Of a stretch of DNA of 64,000 nt, positions 55,501 through 64,000 are shown piece by piece; position 1 is the first letter of the stretch; each line of letters begins with the position of its first letter. The DNA is taken from contig JARDYH010000007.1 in assembly GCA_029215795.1 (NCBI GenBank), positions 93,635,263-93,699,262 on the forward strand, in the 5' to 3' direction. The notes below the pieces were generated by a model. It searched no databases and had not been told where the DNA came from. It saw only the letters and a program-made list of their open reading frames with translations. The position numbers and the translations under genes are program-made. The stretch comes from Anniella stebbinsi (Eukaryota; Chordata; Lepidosauria; Squamata; Anniellidae).

Positions 55501-58500
55501 CACACTTGTATCTCACCTTCTCAAATTCAGGGGGTGGGTTTTTCCCTCTGCACAAGTTTGACAATGCCCAGACAGCATTTCGTGTCATTGTCAACCTAGT
55601 AGATTTTGTGAGGAGTCTGGAAAATAGACAAATTATACTCACATACAATCAATCTATTTGTACTTAAAGCCACAATCTTATCAGAAAAACTCTGCTAATC
55701 CTTAAGGCATCAGTATTAAGTGAATGCTATAGCCCTTAACTGCAGTTATCCACATCCTTCAAAGTTAGAATCAGAGTAGTTGCATTTCATGGCTGAGTAG
55801 TAAAACCTGATGGTAACAAGACTGTAGCACAAGTATACTGCCTTTTTCTCCAAGTTGCTAAATACAGCTTACATGGGATATGCTAATGCACCCTAACGAC
55901 CACTCTGAGGCATCAGTTAGGATGAAACAGCATGCATGTCCACCAGACAAGTGTCATCCAGGGAGTTTCATGGCCAAGTGGGAATTTGACCCATTAGCCT
56001 CCCCTGTAGCTCAGCTGAATATGTCCAGTTTTTCATCTACTATTTCCCATTTCTTTCATAAGGAGTTTAGACACTTTGCAGGAAGGAACAGAGGCCTTCC
56101 AAGATTTTCTCTGAGCAGAGAAAATCTTTCCCACACATCAGCCCTCCACAGATTAACTACATCACCAACATGTGCCTTCTGCAATCAGAAACTAACATGG
56201 TGTGCACACCAAACAATACCTGCAGAGTTATTCCAAGTTATTTGACTGCTAAGTAACATGTTACTAAGGAAACTGTGCCCCTACCAATAGCAGCCCATGC
56301 CCTCAGCTGGCTAATCTGGTCAGACGGAAATCTCCTCCAGACGCTAAATATACTGATCATTTAGACCCTCGTTGTGAAGAAAAATAATAACTGGGTCTTT
56401 CCAGGGCAAGTTCACACCACTCAACAAAATCTAATGCCATGGAAGTAGAGAAAGAGAAGCAGCCAATAAGCACCAGACTGAAAAGAGACCTGGAGTTTCT
56501 TCCAACAGCTACTCACAACAATAAGGGAGGAAGGATGCCACAGTTGAGGACATAATCACGACAATTCGAACTGTCTCCAGCGATGTTTCCCAGCGCCCAA
56601 ACTGCCTGGAAGAAGAACAGGAGCTTCAGCATTCAGTTCTTGAACAGAAGGGAGAAGAGGTAGCGGTGGAGCAGGGAGCCAGTCTCTGGGCCTCTTAAAT
56701 GTCCCATTGATTTGTGGCAGCTCTCCACTGTTCATTACTAATGCAACTAACATGCAGCAAAAGTGTCAAGCTTCGTGGTGTGTGTGTCTGGCTCTTGGAT
56801 TCTCAGCCCATGGTCATTCAGGCTTCTGTGTTCCCAAGCTGCCCCATTTCCATCCTGCTCTGCATACAAAGCACCAGTCTCTCTCTCACTGACACCTGCA
56901 CTGAGCAGTCAGAATAGTTATACTTTCTGCGACATCACAGCAACTCAGCCAATGACCTGGTAGGGGTGAGTTGGGAGCATCACAAGCAACAGGCAACAGC
57001 TAGGGTTTTTTTTTAATCATACAAAACCTCCATTTTTATAAGGGTGTAGAAATTGCCTTCCACAGTCCAGATGATGTTAGTAGGCACACCCAAATCCACT
57101 GATTGATGTGAGTCACATCATTGTCCCCCGCTGTGCCATCCCATTTTGCCTCTCTTAGAATGGAGAAACAAACTCAGCCGTGAAGGTGGCAGAGTCCCTG
57201 ACTTCACAAGGTGCATGACAATCTCAAGGAAGTGGGGCCAACTATGCAAAGTTACTGGGCCGGTGCAAAGAACAGCCAAGTCCCCCATCCTCTGGCAGTT
57301 ATCTCTGATCTGAGATTGGAGATAACAGTGGGAATTTCCCTGGCACACCGCTCTCCTTTCCAATTGGGAGAGGGAGCAGCGCACAGGGGAATCGTCACTG
57401 TTGACCTCAACCTTAGATAACACCGGGGATTCAAGGAGGCTCTGCAGGCTGGAGGTTCCACAACCCTGACAGAACATCTCTCCTGACATGAACCTGCCAG
57501 TACACTAGGCTCAGCATCCAAGGTCCTCCTCCAGGTGCCTACCCCAAGGGAAGCTCGGAGGACAGTAACAAGAGAGAGGGCCTTTTCTGTGGTGGCCCCC
57601 CAGTTATGGAACGATCTCCCTGATGAGGCCTGCCTGGTGGCAACATTGTTATCTTTTTGGCACCAAGTCAAGACTTTTCTTTTCTCCCAGGCATTTAACA
57701 GCTTACGTTGAATTTTTAGCTGAGTTTTTGGCCAGCTGAGAGTTTAAAATTGTTTTAAATGTTAGCTGGGGTTTTTTATGTTTTTAATTATTTTATATAG
57801 TGTTTTTTAATAGGGGTGTGCAGCGGATCGGGTCCGATCCATGATCCGGACCCGATCTGGGCGAAATCAGATACAATTATCCGATTCTGATCCCTAGCAT
57901 CTGGATCGTCTGATCTAATCAAATTCGATCCAAAAAGACCCGATCCGGATCGGAAAAGATCGGAGGATCGTACCTCCCCCCCCTCCCCCTACTCGCGCTC
58001 CTTACCTGCTGCCTCCTCGCTGCCATCCACTGCCACCCATTGTTTCAGTACTACTGAGAAACAGGCCTTGTGGCCTGTTCCACAATAGAGCGACGGTGCG
58101 CTGGATGATGTCATCACTTGGCGCACCTTCGCTCTACTGTGGAACAGACCGCAAGGCCTGTTTCTCAGTAGTACTGAAACAGCGGGTGGCAGTGGATGGC
58201 AGCGAGGAGGCAGCAGGTAAGGAGCGCGAGTGGGGGGAGGGAGGTGGAGGTCTCCCGTTACCTGTCGTCCGCTGCTTCCGTACTACTGATAAACAGGCCG
58301 TAAGGACTGCTTATCAGTAGTACGGAAGCAGCGGACGGCAGCGCGGGATGCCGGCAGGTAAGGAGTGCGAGTGGGGGGGGAGGGACAGGGAGGGGGAGGT
58401 CCCCACTTACCTGCCAGGGCCGTCCGCTGGTCCCTTCTACTGAGAAACAGGCTTCGCGGCCTGCCTCTCAGTAACACGCCAGGTGATGATGTCACCCAGC

Positions 58501-60340
58501 GCGCTACTGAGAGGCAGGCCGCAAAGCCTGTTTCTCAGTAGAAGGGACAAGTGGACGGCAGTGGACAGCCCCGGCAGATAAGGAGCGCGAGGGGGGGAGG
58601 GACAGGGAGGGGGGAGTTAGGTCCCCACTCACCTGCCCCCATGTTTTCCACATAGGCTTGCATTGGGGGAAAGCTTTTTTCCCCCCAATGCAAGCCTATG
58701 GCGAAAACACCTAAAATGGCATCCGATCCGAAAACCGTACGTCCGATTTTCGGATCGGAATTGGATACAATCCCAACCAGGAAGCCTTCGATCCAATCCA
58801 ATCCGAGACATCGGTTCCGGTTCCGATCAGATTTTGTGGGTCCATGCACACCCCTAATTTTTAATGTTCAGTCTTTTCATCTTTGTAAACCACCCAGAGA
58901 ATTTCGGCTATGGGGCGGTATATAAATGTAAACAACAATAAATAATAATAATAATAATAATACAGACAGGAGATTGAAACTAAGAGAGCTTGTCTTGGCT
59001 GAGTGTACTTGAAACCAGATCTTGCAGGTTTGAGCTACAAACTCACCCTGAAAGTGCCTCACCTGCTCTTGGACATCTTCAAAATCAGAACTCAACAATT
59101 CAATGAAGATTGGAACTGCTCCAGCCTCAATTACTATTTTGGTTTGTAGTGAGGTGCCCGAGGCAATGTTTGTTAATGCCCATGCGGCTTCAAACTGAAA
59201 AGAAACAAGCAACCAATTAAAAGATGCCTCCAACAGAAGCACACTGTTTATTAAGGGACTAGTTGTTCTGAGCTTAAACTGACCTCTGATGCATTCAATT
59301 GTGTTTTCAGAGGGAGCATTCCAGACATCAGAAGAGAAGTTGGGAACAATATACTCTCTTTGTTGCCATCTCTTAACTAGGGTCAAATCAAAAGTTCTCA
59401 GAGGCCTTGCCAAATTTTAGGGGGGACAGATTAAGGGGAAAAAATTGGTCACTGATTTTATGGGGAAAGGGAGATTGTAGCTTTATTTTGTTTTGCTCGT
59501 TGCAGGCGGCAGCAGCAACAGCATGACATGACTGCCATTATCTTTCTGGCACAAAGATGCTGCATCTGGAGCAAAGTGAGGGAAAGGAAAACGCAGCCAT
59601 GCAACCAAGAGGGGAGCTTTGCTGTGGCTGCCACCACTAGTGTCAGTAAGATAAAGGAGAAAAGGTTAGAATGAAACCTCCTCCTTGCCCCACAAAAATA
59701 TAAAGAAAATGTCCACCACTTTTGCCACCATGTGGGGTGGTGAAACAGGGATTATATAAATTCAAACCTACTCCTAACACATCTCAATGCTCAGAGAGCT
59801 CTCTGCTGGTGCATAATCCTACACAACCTATTCACCACAGTTGACCTATGTTTGTGAACTTCTGTTTCTAAACTATTAAATATTCTGCAAATATTTATCA
59901 TCTGCAGTGTCTCTGGGAATCATAATGAGATTTTTCTGTTAGGGCTAACATTTGGCAGCTAGGGCTTAGCTAGGTAACATGGGAGATATTGCAGAATCCA
60001 GTTCTGTTTGATTTTTATGGCTATGATACATTTTATTAGTATCAGAGCCAAAAGCCTATGAAAAGCCCATTAAACAATGGAATTTTACATTACATTTGGG
60101 TTGGTGCTTAGACACATCAAGAACACAACTGTAGCTACAGTCACAACCAACTCCATTCAAAGGCACTGTGACTGATAAAGGTTTATCACAAAGTTGTAAC
60201 CTTATTGACTACAGTGATGTCAGAAAATACCACCTTCTCCCTTACCTGTAATGTGCTGTTTTCACTTTTCTTGAGGAACTCAACAAACCTGTCTACCACT
60301 CCCTGAGTGCTTATCACTTCATCTATTGGAGGATTGGGCT
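44034..60340 (-). CDS. KPNA6: KPNA6, importin subunit alpha-7 (3' ten exons; 5' part outside the window)
   Basis: Importin alpha binds classical nuclear localisation signals through its armadillo repeats and links cargo to importin beta for import. Exons, minus strand: 60340-60246, 59194-59063, 56605-56517, 55616-55517, 54590-54427, 53198-53120, 52730-52605, 47760-47633, 45865-45690, 44221-44034. They join in frame to 424 residues plus stop, from about residue 112 of the human 536-residue protein to the end. Armadillo residues for cargo binding are kept ([52 protein letters not shown]). The C-terminus [20 protein letters not shown] and VASPALRAV fit KPNA6 better than KPNA1 or KPNA5, and linkage to TXLNA agrees. 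The importin-beta-binding domain exons are beyond 64000. Confidence 0.95.
44761..44950. mobile_element. 190 bp MITE
   Basis: Left GTTCACACAACATGCTAA; the reverse complement of the right end is GTTCAGACAACATGCTAA, 17 of 18 identical. Inside are further GGTTAG/AACCAC motifs. The right terminus (TTAGCATGTTGT) resembles the right end of the Harbinger element near 18530. Confidence 0.8.
45113..45145. repeat. (AC)n microsatellite
   Basis: About sixteen AC units in a KPNA6 intron. Confidence 0.95.
45690..45865 (-). CDS. KPNA6: KPNA6 internal exon ([10 protein letters not shown])
   Basis: 176 bp: [40 protein letters not shown] and [12 protein letters not shown]. Acceptor TTTCCCAG, donor GTGAGT. Confidence 0.95.
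46206..46427. repeat. Near-perfect 98 bp inverted repeat (long palindrome)
   Basis: 46206-46303 is the reverse complement of 46330-46427 with about one mismatch (GTTACAAG versus GTTGCAAG). The 26 bp loop is a (GT)n/(CA)n stretch, itself partly self-complementary. To the right, pieces of the right arm (ACTATCATCCAGTTCACA) are repeated twice more before a (CA)n tract at 46493-46523. It has no transposon termini. Confidence 0.93.
47633..47760 (-). CDS. KPNA6: KPNA6 internal exon ([14 protein letters not shown])
   Basis: 128 bp: [20 protein letters not shown] to [12 protein letters not shown]. Acceptor CCCTCCAG, donor GTAGGT, phase 2. Confidence 0.96.
47761..49059. other. KPNA6 intron, nothing recognised
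   Basis: No repeat with clear ends or coding signal seen before the L2 block. Confidence 0.4.
49060..49990 (+). mobile_element. L2 LINE fragment (RT end and C-terminus)
   Basis: Plus-strand translation keeps the catalytic YADD ([17 protein letters not shown]), then [20 protein letters not shown] and [11 protein letters not shown], matching L2 ORF2. Many stops; 3' end at TTTAAATTATGAAGTTTTAA. Confidence 0.8.
50005..51515 (-). mobile_element. 5'-truncated L1 3' part
   Basis: Minus-strand frames at 51454-50864, 50848-50456 and 50514-50104 carry the L1 ORF2 C-terminal third: [56 protein letters not shown] and [16 protein letters not shown]. Two frameshifts. It lies between two L2 fragments. The 3' end is A-rich (AAAATATTTTTTATTAAAAA on the minus strand). 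Closely related to the L1 at 6271. Confidence 0.88.
51520..52200 (+). mobile_element. L2 LINE, internally deleted, with intact 3' tail
   Basis: [20 protein letters not shown] and FDAINHS are L2 reverse-transcriptase motifs (51555-51670). The copy then jumps to the C-terminal end ([16 protein letters not shown]) and finishes with AAAAAGGTGGGAGATAAATA AAATAAATAA-type tail. Confidence 0.8.
52280..52463. mobile_element. 184 bp inverted-repeat transposon remnant
   Basis: Left TACCCTATTTCTTTGATTCT; the reverse complement of the right end is TACCGTATTCCTTCCATTCT, followed by AAGA.GC in both. Inside, GATTCTAAGACGC-like phrases recur (TCTTAGAATCGATGGCGAT, TCTTACAATCGATGGCAT). Flanked by TA, so a Tc1/mariner relation is possible. 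Confidence 0.6.
52605..52730 (-). CDS. KPNA6: KPNA6 internal exon ([14 protein letters not shown])
   Basis: 126 bp, 42 residues: [20 protein letters not shown] to [13 protein letters not shown]. Acceptor CCTTTTCAG, donor GTACAG. Confidence 0.96.
53120..53198 (-). CDS. KPNA6: KPNA6 internal exon ([13 protein letters not shown])
   Basis: 79 bp: [20 protein letters not shown] then DDIQTQ. Acceptor TTCTCACAG, donor GTGATG. KPNA6 has VASPALR where KPNA1 has VVSPALR. Confidence 0.95.
53767..54071. mobile_element. Fold-back MITE with 85-92 bp inverted arms
   Basis: 53767-53858 (ATTAACCCACGAACTGCTGA ... CAATTAACAACCT) is the diverged reverse complement of 53987-54071 (AGGTTGTTAATTGAAAGCGG ... GCAGGTTAAT). 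About four in five positions match, with small indels. A 128 bp centre separates the arms. Possible outer ends near 53675 and 54082 carry GTTCA/TGAAC. Confidence 0.75.
54427..54590 (-). CDS. KPNA6: KPNA6 internal exon ([14 protein letters not shown])
   Basis: 164 bp: [20 protein letters not shown] to [13 protein letters not shown]. Acceptor TTCTTGTTAG, donor GTAAGT. Confidence 0.95.
54855..55000. repeat. Interspersed repeat shared with 31300-31500
   Basis: CTTAAGACTTTGACTTCCTG, CATCTGCTTTTTGTAACATC and CTGATGAAGAGATCTCAGGA; the last resembles the TGATGAAG motif found near many retroelement 3' ends. Confidence 0.45.
55517..55616 (-). CDS. KPNA6: KPNA6 internal exon ([10 protein letters not shown])
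   Basis: 100 bp: [20 protein letters not shown] to [10 protein letters not shown]. Acceptor TTTTCCAG, donor GTGAGA. Confidence 0.96.
56517..56605 (-). CDS. KPNA6: KPNA6 internal exon ([12 protein letters not shown])
   Basis: 89 bp: [20 protein letters not shown] to ILPPLLL. Acceptor CTTCTTCCAG, donor GTGAGT. It is in frame with neighbours. Confidence 0.95.
57490..58962 (+). mobile_element. L2-type LINE 3' end, split by the fold-back element
   Basis: 57490-57810 holds an L2 3' region (GAGAGGGCCTTTTCTGTGGT, TATGGAACGATCTCCCTGAT). After the 57811-58856 insertion it resumes as TTGTAAACCACCCAGAG, GGGGCGGTATATAAATGTAA and (AAT)n. The two halves join cleanly across one 8 bp duplication. Confidence 0.75.
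57811..58856. mobile_element. 1046 bp hAT-like fold-back element built of serial hairpins
   Basis: Terminal inverted repeat TAGGGGTGTGCA at both ends; flanks TTTTTTAA (57803-57810) and ATTTTTAA (58857-58864) fit an 8 bp target duplication with one change. The outer 150 bp at each side are full of GATCCG/CGGATC. The middle contains four consecutive palindromes: 57991-58231 (115 bp arms), 58261-58342, 58421-58558 and 58643-58708. Three G-rich spacers follow hairpins 1 to 3 and resemble each other. No coding capacity. Confidence 0.85.
59063..59194 (-). CDS. KPNA6: KPNA6 internal exon (ARM repeat 2)
   Basis: 132 bp, 44 residues: [20 protein letters not shown] to [13 protein letters not shown]. 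Acceptor TTTTCAG, donor GTGAGG. Confidence 0.96.
59195..60245. other. KPNA6 intron, nothing recognised
   Basis: No clear repeat boundaries or coding signal. Confidence 0.4.
60246..60340 (-). CDS. KPNA6: KPNA6 internal exon (NPPIDEVI)
   Basis: Acceptor TTTTCTTTAG, donor GTAAGG. Encodes [20 protein letters not shown] and [11 protein letters not shown], start of the armadillo domain. It begins in phase 1. Confidence 0.93.
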
Positions 60341-60551
60341 CTAAAGAAAAAAATATATATTTATAACAGCAAGTTAACATAACACCCTCTTAATTTTTCC
60401 CTCCATTAACATGAGGACTAGAAATTTGCTCTTTTGACAGCTGGGTCTCAGGGTTCTACAACATGCTTTATTTGCGGGCAGCCTGTATCTGATCAAACTC
60501 CTAACTTGTGTCCCAGTATTGGGAAAAAGGAAGGATACAAATAAATATTAT

Positions 60552-60578
60552 AACAACAACAACAACAACAACAACAAC
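60552..60578. repeat. (AAC)n microsatellite
   Basis: Nine AAC units, just upstream of the Copia insertion. Confidence 0.9.
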
Positions 60579-61042
60579 TTCTGCTGGAAAGGGGGTGAGT
60601 AGGAGGGAGATCAAGGTCAGAAATGTGGCCAGACCATGTAACTTGTCACTTTTTCTCGAAACTAATATTTAAATTTTAAGTAGCTGTTTCCCCTCACTGC
60701 AGGTTTTGTTTAATTCTATATTACTGTTTAAAATTATGTTTTTTTAATGAAAGTATCCCTTGTGGGTTAGTGTATCAAAAAGGTTTCTGCATGCACGTTA
60801 TTAATATTCAGCCAGATACAATTTTTCTGAAAACACTGCTGGGTAGCTTAAGAAATCATAAAAAAGTATAAAAACCCATGTCTCATTCCAAGAATGATTT
60901 GCAAGCCAGCAGCATTGGAAAGTTAACCCTGTATATATCCCCCCTTCCTCTTATATCCCTTGGGGGAAAATTCCAGAGACCAAGTGGATTGGAGGAAAGT
61001 TTTGATAAGAGTCTGAAGGACACAGCCAGCTGCAAGCAATGA

Positions 61043-61407
61043 TGGTTGAGGGATATGTACAGTACTGGAAGGTCAGCCTAATTATTGCTAAGTACCAGCA
61101 CAGATAAGATAGATTGAGCAGGGATGATCTGATATGAGAAACATATAAAAGTAAGTCTTATTTGTATGGCTTGTTTGGAGACTGGAGGTCGGACTAGATG
61201 TATTTGGACGTGAGGAGAATTGTGTAAAGGACTGTGTACATATCTGATGGAAAACCGTTGTGCTGTATATATATTGGACCATGAGTAAACAACTCTGTAT
61301 ATACACGAAGTTGGTGTGTGAGTATTCCTACTGCTTCTGGGATTACTATTGACCAAGAGCTAACACAAACGCTCGCAGCGTTTGGCCCTTTGCTTCCATC
61401 CTCAACA
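61043..61407 (+). repeat. Copia 5' LTR
   Basis: Starts TGGTTGAGGGAT and ends CATCCTCAACA; the ends are a short imperfect inverted repeat with TG...CA borders. A TATA-like TATATATAT occurs at about 61266. The end is fixed by the adjoining primer-binding site. The 3' LTR is outside the window, so the start is inferred from the inverted end. Confidence 0.75.
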
Positions 61408-61422
61408 GGGTTCTGGGCCCAG
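61408..61422 (+). promoter_or_regulatory. Primer-binding site, initiator tRNA-Met anticodon-arm type
   Basis: GGGTTCTGGGCCCAG directly after the LTR. It is complementary, but for one base, to the anticodon stem-loop of initiator tRNA-Met. Copia and Ty5 use a cut tRNA-Met primed from this internal position (established for those elements). Confidence 0.75.
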
Positions 61423-61604
61423 AGTTACGGGCATTGGAGCAGAGCTGTGGGGGCAAGAGTCCAGCCAGGAGGTATTGAATACTCAGGAGTCCAATTACTG
61501 AGTCAACTTTTTATGGTTTCCAAATCGGATGAATTAAGCGAGAGGAAAGCTCAGAGAGTTCCGGAGAGGAGTGTGTGGCTGTGCGTACAAGCAAGCTGGA
61601 AAAC

Positions 61605-62211
61605 ATGGCACAGGCACCAAGCTTGATCGGAGGGATTCCTATGGAGTGCTTGAACGAAACAAATTATTTTACGTGGTCGTTCAAACTAGAAATGCTGCTG
61701 AGGCGCGAAGGGTGCTGGCAAGCCGTGACGGATGAAATGCCAACCAGTCTGAGCGCAGATGAGGAAGCGGCATGGGAGGCTTTGGACACGAAAGCCAAAG
61801 CAAATATAGTCCTGAGCTTGGAAAACAGTCAATTGATAAACATCTCCAAAAATGAGAATTCCAAAATGTGTTGGGAGAAACTGAAGCGTGTGTATGTGAG
61901 ACAGACAGCCAGTTCCAAAATCAGTCTGACCAGGGAGCTTTACCGTGCCAAATTGAAGGAAGGTGGATCAATTATCGAGCACCTCCAGAGCCTTGGGTTT
62001 GCTGTTCTCAAAGTTGGCGGAAGTAAATTTACCGTTCCACGAGGAGAATAAAATTTATATTATTCTGAGTTCCCTCTCACCAAGTTGGGATATTTTAGCC
62101 ATGAGCCTCGAATTGATGCCTCAGTCCAATTTAACTCTGGAGCATGTAACCGGCAGGCTTATGCAGGAGGAAAGGAGGCGGATTGAGCGCTCTCGCCCAT
62201 GGATCGCATGA
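61605..62211 (+). pseudogene. Copia gag, frameshifted
   Basis: Starts MAQAPSLIGGIPMECLNETN, then YFTWSFKLEMLLRREGCW and LLR.. typical Copia gag (UBN2-like) pattern. The frame shifts near 61990, where homology moves to LLFSKLAEVNLPFHEENK and ILSSLSPSWDILAMSLELMP, and again near 62190. Confidence 0.85.
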
Positions 62212-63901
62212 GAAGGAGAGACGGCAAAGTAAAATGGAGACGAAATGCCTACTGCTTGACGGAGGAGAGCGAGCCATGGCTGTGGAACGGAGGAAATGTT
62301 TCCGATGTGGAAGGAAAGGGCACATCCAACGCGATTGTCGAACCAAAATGAAGGCGAAAGGAGCCTCAAAAGGGCAGGAGGATCGTTACTCACAGGGAGG
62401 CCGAGGAAATGCGAGGAATGAGCAAGCGAGTGCTCAGTTCGTTTCGGTCGCCAGAGAGTCCAGAGCGGAGGAGAGGGATGATGTTTGGCTGCTGGATTTG
62501 GCGTCCAGCTCAACCATATGCAGGAGTCGCCGAGCTCTCATTAAGCTCTGGAGTGGATCAGAGGAGTCGGTGTACTTAGCAAATGGAAAACGGGTCCCGG
62601 TTTGTGCGAAAGGCAGCTGCTATGTGCCGTGCCTTAAACGGTTTATGCCAGAAGTTCTGTGTGTTGAAAGCCTAGAGTATAACTTGCTGTCAGTAGCAAA
62701 CCTGGTAAAGCTTGGCTACAGAGTCACATTTGAAGGATCTGAGTACCAAGTTGAAATTGGTGGCAAGGTGTGCGCCCATGGTGTGCTGAGAAACGGGCTG
62801 TCTGAGATGCAATCTCAAGAGAGTGTGAACCAGGTTGCCAACGTACCAAGTCACAAAGGTTGTGTGCATCTGTTCCATCGCAGAATGGGACATGCTAGCT
62901 TTAAGGTGTTGGAAAAAATGCCAGCGCAATGCAAAGGCGTTGAGCTCAATGAGTGCAAACGGTTTCTTGACTGTAGGGTTTGCAAACAGTCAAAATCGAA
63001 GGTTTTGCCGATTAACAAGAAATCCAATAGGTCTACTCAAGAGGTTTTCCAGTTGGTGCACATGGATTTAATGGGTCCATTCAAAGCCAGCGCAGGGGGA
63101 GCTAAATTTGTTCTTGTGATTCTGGACAACAAGTCCCATTTTAGTTGGGTATTTCCACTTAAAAGGAAGTCTGATGTGTTCCAAACATTCACAAATTGGG
63201 TGACGTGGGCAGAAAGACGCTTTAAGAAACAAGTGGTCCAGATCCAAAGGGATCAAGGTGGTGAATTCACCAGTAATGAATTTCAAGCGTGGACAAGGAG
63301 TCAAGGTATAACGCATAGGCTTACTGACCCGTATGCTCCATGGCAGAATGGGGTGATTGAACGGAGGAATGGATTACTACAAACGGTTAAGAATTCTTTG
63401 ATGTCAGATTCGGAAGCTGAACAAATCTTGTGAGCTGAAGCATTCAGTTCTGCAAATTATATTCTGAACAGAACTTTGTCAGAAGAGCTTGGTAGCATTC
63501 TGTTTCAAGAGTTACATGGAAAGAAGCCAAATTTGTCTCATTTGAGAGTTTGGGGGTCGTTTGCTTGGGTGCATATTCCAAAGAATCAAAGGTTGAAACA
63601 GGATGACAAAGCCATAAGAGCAAGGTTTATTGGTTATAGTAACAAGTCCTGGCGTTTCTATGTGGGCAAGGGAAAAGTTATTATCTCTAAGTCGGCCAAT
63701 TTTGAAGAGCAAAATTGGGAAAAAGTCCACTCAAACCCCGAGGTGTTGATGCATTTCTCCGAGGGAGAGAGAAATGAAGGGGTTAAGAGCCAGGAAAGAG
63801 TTAACCAAGAGAGCGCGGCTACGCCTTCCAGGAAGGGAATGCAAACCAAGCGGAGCGCTGAAACTCCAACGCAGGGAACTGGATGGTCTGTGTTGGGATG
63901 A
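62183..63901 (+). pseudogene. Copia pol: zinc knuckle, protease-like and integrase
   Basis: Zinc knuckle CFRCGRKGHIQRDC at 62297-62338. The protease site reads WLLDLASSST, so the expected D-S/T-G active site is altered to D-L-A. The integrase zinc finger is in HLFHRRMGH and CRVCKQSK. The integrase catalytic residues are in HMDLMGPF, RDQGGEF and NGVIERRNG. An in-frame TGA occurs at 63431-63433, after which LNRTLSEELG and RVWGSFAWVHIPK continue the integrase C-terminal region. Reverse transcriptase is beyond the edge. Confidence 0.9.
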
Positions 63902-64000
63902 ATACGTCCTTAAGGTGGCGCATACTGCACTCATACACTTGGTGAAGACTCGAGGTGCTGTCTTTAGACCGAAGGGTAGAACAGTGAATTGGTACGTGTT

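Larger units (their letters stand above)
61043..64000 (+). mobile_element. Ty1/copia LTR retrotransposon, 5' part
   Basis: Lies in a KPNA6 intron, antisense to the gene. Order: 5' LTR (61043-61407), primer-binding site (61408-61422), gag, zinc knuckle, protease-like motif, integrase, then the start of the region before reverse transcriptase at the window edge. Integrase before reverse transcriptase is the Copia order. Two frameshifts and an in-frame TGA disable it. Confidence 0.93.

Noticed and set aside
44034..60340. KPNA1 or KPNA5 instead of KPNA6
   Set aside because: Residues such as [26 protein letters not shown] and the C-terminus [16 protein letters not shown] agree better with KPNA6, and TXLNA is the neighbour of KPNA6.

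Overview
The window is vertebrate nuclear DNA, most likely from a squamate reptile (lizard or snake). It holds two conserved genes with ordinary GT-AG introns. It also holds a repeat mixture typical of squamates: L1, L2 and CR1 LINEs, a DIRS tyrosine-recombinase retrotransposon, a Ty1/copia LTR element, a PIF/Harbinger transposon, hAT-like and other short inverted-repeat elements, and tRNA-derived SINEs. The species call is an inference from this mixture, not from any lineage-specific gene.

Both host genes lie on the minus strand, head to tail. TXLNA (alpha-taxilin) has all its coding exons between 34034 (ATG) and 3185 (stop). Ten coding exons join in frame to 574 codons plus stop. A CpG-rich promoter at about 36.7-37.25 kb carries NRF1, CCAAT, ZNF143-type and CRE-type motifs. 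KPNA6 (importin alpha-7) enters from the right edge. Ten exons from 60340 to 44034 encode the last 424 residues (armadillo repeats and C-terminus). The exons for the importin-beta-binding domain lie beyond 64000. The order KPNA6 then TXLNA on one strand matches the mammalian arrangement, which supports both identifications.

Layout: 1-590 is flank with a 73 bp MITE. 590-3184 is the TXLNA 3'UTR. 3185-5882 holds TXLNA exons 11, 10 and 9. The 13 kb intron at 5883-19214 contains a decayed L1 (minus), a short MITE and a very GC-rich decayed PIF/Harbinger element (plus). 19215-23263 holds exons 8 to 5 among SINE, CR1 and L2 debris. The intron at 23264-31973 carries a nearly complete 6 kb DIRS element (minus). 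31974-34068 holds exons 4 to 2. 34069-37250 is intron 1 and the promoter. 37550-42370 is intergenic, with CR1 and L2 remains. 42370-44033 is the probable KPNA6 3'UTR. 44034-60340 holds the KPNA6 exons, with introns containing a near-perfect 98 bp inverted repeat, an L2/L1/L2 block, several MITEs and a 1 kb fold-back transposon made of serial hairpins. 61043-64000 is the 5' part of a Ty1/copia element running off the window.

All autonomous mobile elements carry frameshifts or stops, so none looks intact. The most unusual structures are the serial-hairpin element (57811-58856), the long palindrome (46206-46427), the DIRS element with terminal and internal complementary repeats still readable, a GC-AG intron in TXLNA, and three CRE-like octamers spaced exactly 20 bp apart in the TXLNA CpG island.
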